Shown: positions 6,101 to 6,304 of the stretch, in pieces
Numbering within the stretch: the first letter of the stretch is position 1
Layout: every line of letters begins with the position of its first letter
From: Acidobacteriota bacterium
GTDB taxonomy: Bacteria > Acidobacteriota > Thermoanaerobaculia > Multivoradales > JAHEKO01
Assembly: GCA_029863825.1 (NCBI GenBank)
Contig: JAOTUP010000130.1
Location: forward strand, 1 to 6,304
DNA: 6,304 nt
Direction of reading: 5' to 3'
Notes under the pieces: generated by a model
Database searches by the model: none
Seen by the model: only the letters and a program-made list of their open reading frames with translations
What the model was told of the DNA's origin: nothing
Position numbers and translations under genes: made by a program

Positions 6101-6304
6101 ATGACCGAAAGCGAGGCGTCGACGCCGGGAACGCTCGAAGCGCTCGCCCGAGTGGCCAGGGCTCCATTCCTGCTCTTATCTGTGGTGCTTGTTGCCGCCG
6201 GGGCTGCGGCCGCCTACCGCGAAGGCGACTTTTCCTGGCTTCGCACCGGCGTGGCACTCATCGGGTTGATCGGCCTTCATGTGGCGGTTAATGCCTTCAA
6301 CGAG
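6101..6304 (+). CDS. UbiA-family prenyltransferase, N-terminus (partial, runs off right edge)
   Basis: 68 codons are open from ATG 6101 to the window end, with a TAG at 6089-6091 blocking any earlier in-frame ATG. After a hydrophilic start (MTESEASTPGTLEALARVARA), residues 22-38 (PFLLLSVVLVAAGAAAA) form a first helix, and 48-63 (RTGVALIGLIGLHVAV) a second. The end, HVAVNAFNE (60-68), matches the lead-in to the UbiA aspartate motif (N..N-D/E-Y-F-D...), which binds magnesium and the prenyl diphosphate. The first aspartates lie just past the edge. The family transfers a prenyl chain to an aromatic acceptor in membrane quinone, heme or related pathways. The RAPFLLL start and HVAVN.FNE ending look most like MenA-type members, but the acceptor cannot be decided from 68 residues. 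No clear Shine-Dalgarno precedes the ATG. It is co-directional with the desaturase, 96 bases downstream. Confidence 0.8.
   Translation, partial: MTESEASTPGTLEALARVARAPFLLLSVVLVAAGAAAAYREGDFSWLRTGVALIGLIGLHVAVNAFNE

Overview
The window is GC-rich, gene-dense bacterial DNA. A lipobox-bearing lipoprotein, strong AGGAGG-type ribosome binding sites, a DUF1223 thioredoxin-like protein and a VirB10-like/glycine-zipper lipoprotein suggest a Gram-negative organism such as an Acidobacteriota or Proteobacteria member. The sequence alone does not settle the phylum. I see no mobile element, phage gene, CRISPR array, rRNA or tRNA, so this reads as ordinary chromosome with several poorly characterised envelope genes.

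Layout. Minus-strand block (1-3429): a secreted protein whose C-terminus lies beyond the left edge (1-828); a 296-base gap; a two-gene unit made of a 112-residue beta-rich small protein (2048-2386) and a three-helix membrane protein with a coiled coil and helical C-terminus (1125-2009); a 212-base gap holding a strong imperfect inverted repeat; and a secreted DUF1223 protein (2599-3429). A divergent intergenic region (3430-3683) separates this from the plus-strand block: a coiled-coil/glycine-zipper lipoprotein (3684-4853), an acyl-lipid fatty acid desaturase with three histidine boxes (4985-6004), and the N-terminus of a UbiA-family prenyltransferase (6101 to the right edge). The two edge-truncated genes are open to the window ends and have no stop codon inside it.

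How the genes relate. Almost every product is predicted to be in or beyond the inner membrane: a secreted protein, a membrane protein, an exported thioredoxin-fold protein, a lipoprotein, a membrane desaturase and a membrane prenyltransferase. The desaturase would adjust membrane lipid unsaturation, and the UbiA-family enzyme would make a prenylated lipid, possibly a quinone. No single pathway links all of them. The most distinctive points are the unrecognised two-gene unit with its structured upstream region, the desaturase promoter that abuts its start codon (possible leaderless mRNA), and the architecture of the lipoprotein.
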